Shown here: positions 31,088 to 32,513 of the stretch, in pieces
Layout of the letters: every line of letters starts with the position of its first letter
How positions within the stretch are numbered: position 1 is the first letter of the stretch
Assembly: GCA_964426075.1 (NCBI GenBank)
Contig: CAYROP010000010.1
Span: 1 to 32,513, forward strand
Direction of reading: 5' to 3'
DNA: 32,513 nucleotides
From: CAYQLK01 sp964426075
GTDB taxonomy: Bacteria; Patescibacteriota; Microgenomatia; CAYQLK01
Program-made: the position numbers and the translations under genes
Notes under the pieces: model-generated
Told to the model about the DNA's origin: nothing
The model's database searches: none
What the model saw: only the letters and a program-made list of their open reading frames with translations

Positions 31088-31702
31088 CTACTTCTGTTGT
31101 AATTTAGTAGCAACCCCGGCAACAATACCCCCAATTAATTGTGCGGAGAGAAACAAACCTAATGCGTTTATTGCTGATTGAATGTTAGCTGTATCAACCG
31201 CAACTGCACTTAATGTGATTGCTGGATTTAATACTGCACCAGATATTCCACCAACCGAGAACACCCCAGCCATGATTACAAGACCAATGGCAATACCAAA
31301 ATATTGATTATTTTTTACGGCTTTTGCTGATACAGCAAGAACTACGAATGCTAAGAGGAATGTAAACACTAATTCCGAAGCAAATACTTGGACAGATGAA
31401 GCCTGTGGATTAGGTGTTAATGTGAATGGTGAGCCAATTATTAAAGCAAATGATACTGAGGCAAGTACAGCTCCGATCACTTGTGATAAACAATAAAAAA
31501 ACAGTTCTTTAGAAGTGATTCTCTTGCCAATAAACTGAGCAATACTTACGGCTGGATTGTAGTGTGCGCCAGAAATATGTCCTCCAGAATAAACAAGCGC
31601 AACAAGTACTGCTCCAATTGCGAATGGACTACCTGTAAGAGCGGCAACTAAAGTTAAAAAAAATGTACCAAGAATTTCTGTGAAGATTTTATTTTTTGTC
31701 AT
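31088..31702 (-). CDS. MIP-family channel (aquaporin/glycerol facilitator-like)
   Basis: A 204-residue, six-helix channel of the major intrinsic protein family, short for the family. The two half-helix motifs are HYNPAVS (N49-P50-A51) and VLNPAIT (N159-P160-A161), each preceded by a GG/GxISGA turn, showing the internal repeat. The arginine that normally follows the second NPA and forms the ar/R selectivity filter is replaced by Ile162, while G45 and H47 near the first motif are kept. Selectivity may therefore differ from water or glycerol, for example towards larger or gaseous solutes. A TGgTATTCT extended -10 lies 6 bases before the ATG. Confidence 0.9.
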   Translation of the reverse strand: MTKNKIFTEILGTFFLTLVAALTGSPFAIGAVLVALVYSGGHISGAHYNPAVSIAQFIGKRITSKELFFYCLSQVIGAVLASVSFALIIGSPFTLTPNPQASSVQVFASELVFTFLLAFVVLAVSAKAVKNNQYFGIAIGLVIMAGVFSVGGISGAVLNPAITLSAVAVDTANIQSAINALGLFLSAQLIGGIVAGVATKLQQK

Positions 31703-31708
31703 AAGTAA

Positions 31709-31717
31709 AGAATACCA
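31709..31717 (-). promoter_or_regulatory. Extended -10 promoter of the MIP channel gene
   Basis: On the minus strand TGgTATTCT occupies 31717-31709; the ATG at 31702 begins 6 bases later, so transcription would start at or next to the start codon. Confidence 0.5.
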
Positions 31718-31747
31718 AATTGCTTAATATGGTGCGATTATTAGTTT

Positions 31748-32513
31748 TTAGCGTCTAACAAATAATACTGCATTAGGCACATCTCTGCCCGGACCTGCTT
31801 TATATCCACCAACCCAAAAGGCCGTTGACCCACCACTGTCTAAATTAAGTGAGTTTTGAACTCCTAAAGTGTGTAAAACTTTTGCAGCTTCTGCAACGGA
31901 CGCTGAATAAACTACCCCCATAAACACTTTGCTTCCACTTGAGCCAATAAAGCTTCGATTGGCTTTGCTTGTTTTTTTTGCATCTGAATCACCTGCAAAT
32001 AATAGCTGACCACCAAGAGTAAGTAGTGGTTGGTTGGCTATTACACCATCTACGCCAGTATCCCTACCCCATTCTAATGATTTACTAACAAACCTTGACT
32101 GCGAGGAAAAAATAGCGGCAGGCACTGTACTATAAACATTGTTGTCTGAGTTAAAATAAGTTTTATTTTTGTTCATTAGCAACGTATCGAATGAATTTTT
32201 TTTGTCAGCACAACTAGGATAACTTGCAGGACAGAAATAAGACCCATTAATTGCTGCATAAGCCCCGCTTCTTGAAGCGTAATTACCAACAGACATTACA
32301 GGGCAGTCGTTACGACAATCACTGTCTGAGGCTGTGTCAATAATAACTTTTGTTGAACTTAGATCTCCGGTAACAATATCGATTGCAAAACTGCCAATAT
32401 CTGTTGTAACTTGCCGCCTTCGATACCCTGAATCGGGTGCTGAATTTGACGAAGTTAGTTTAGCTGTTGATACCGACGCAGTGGTTGATGCAACTAGCTT
32501 GTCATTTTCGCTT
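31748..32513 (-). CDS. Phosphodiester glycosidase (NAGPA) domain protein, 5' end outside window
   Basis: The 254 C-terminal residues of a larger secreted protein. An open frame continues without stop from 32296 to the window edge, so the internal ATG at 32296 is not the start. A Ser/Thr/Ala-rich stretch (ASTTASVSTAKLTSSNSA) precedes the NAGPA domain, which opens with TTDIGSFAIDIVTGDL. It goes on with NYASRSGAYAAINGSYF, TVPAAIFSSQS, RSFIGSSGSKVFMGVVYSAS, and closes with the signature LNLDSGGSTAFWVGG and VPNAVLFV. The family cleaves sugar phosphodiesters (human uncovering enzyme; bacterial envelope glycopolymers). Two cysteine clusters (CRNDC, CPASYPSC) suggest disulphides. Likely substrate: an envelope or neighbour-cell glycopolymer, by inference. 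Confidence 0.85.
   Translation of the reverse strand, partial: SENDKLVASTTASVSTAKLTSSNSAPDSGYRRRQVTTDIGSFAIDIVTGDLSSTKVIIDTASDSDCRNDCPVMSVGNYASRSGAYAAINGSYFCPASYPSCADKKNSFDTLLMNKNKTYFNSDNNVYSTVPAAIFSSQSRFVSKSLEWGRDTGVDGVIANQPLLTLGGQLLFAGDSDAKKTSKANRSFIGSSGSKVFMGVVYSASVAEAAKVLHTLGVQNSLNLDSGGSTAFWVGGYKAGPGRDVPNAVLFVRR

Noticed and set aside
32296..32296. ATG here as the start of the phosphodiester glycosidase
   Set aside because: The frame stays open to the window edge and the upstream 72 residues contain family-like strands, so the ATG is internal.
1..32513. CRISPR arrays, insertion sequences, prophage or toxin-antitoxin genes
   Set aside because: No regularly spaced repeats, transposase motifs, phage structural genes or paired small toxin/antitoxin frames were seen.

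Overview
The window looks like chromosome of a candidate-phyla-radiation bacterium (Patescibacteria), most likely of the Microgenomates type. This rests on the A+T-rich genome, tight packing with many 1 to 40 nt gene overlaps, the gene families present (YYY/DUF2298 membrane protein, DUF5679 mini-protein, DUF3048, a split secD/secF pair, lipoprotein and DPBB-like proteins) and many short single-membrane-span proteins. TGA acts as a normal stop (for example at 18640-18642), so the recoded lineages are unlikely. The lineage is an inference from gene content; no 16S gene is present.

Layout. 1-4468: stringent response (rel, partial), recJ and a divergent CCA-adding enzyme. 4436-9861, all minus strand: DUF3048 protein, a winged-helix/nucleotidyltransferase-like protein, secD, a DPBB-like membrane protein, a small charged protein and secF. 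10044-10680: two very small plus-strand genes with strong inverted repeats and a terminator. 10686-14656: comM, the RNase P RNA gene rnpB, an AI-2E-family permease and miaA. 14702-20615: a very A+T-rich plus-strand operon of two paralogous PMT/ArnT-like glycosyltransferases, a HAD-like phosphatase and a YYY membrane protein. 20605-27273, minus strand: a FAD oxidoreductase, miaB, a TrpR/YerC-type regulator, HU, RNase Y, recX and recA. A tRNA-Pro(GGG) follows at 27427-27500.

From about 28115 to 30820 the base composition changes abruptly to roughly half G+C. This block holds a divergent pair of surface proteins, a 3D-domain lipoprotein and a large secreted multidomain protein. Each has its own outward-facing intrinsic terminator, and a 385-base centre contains a structured leader that looks like an attenuator of unknown class. 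It reads as a laterally acquired cassette, although an assembly artefact must be excluded. After it the A+T-rich background returns with a small membrane protein, a MIP channel whose second NPA motif lacks the usual arginine, and a truncated phosphodiester glycosidase.

Working together: recA, recX, recJ and comM serve recombination and uptake of DNA; miaA, miaB, the CCA enzyme, rnpB and tRNA-Pro form a tRNA maturation set; SecDF, the glycosyltransferases, DUF3048, DPBB/3D and phosphodiester glycosidase proteins concern export and the cell envelope. Many probable promoters sit 6 to 15 bases upstream of the start codon, suggesting frequent leaderless transcripts, while HU, RNase Y, the DUF5679 protein and the island lipoprotein carry strong Shine-Dalgarno sequences.
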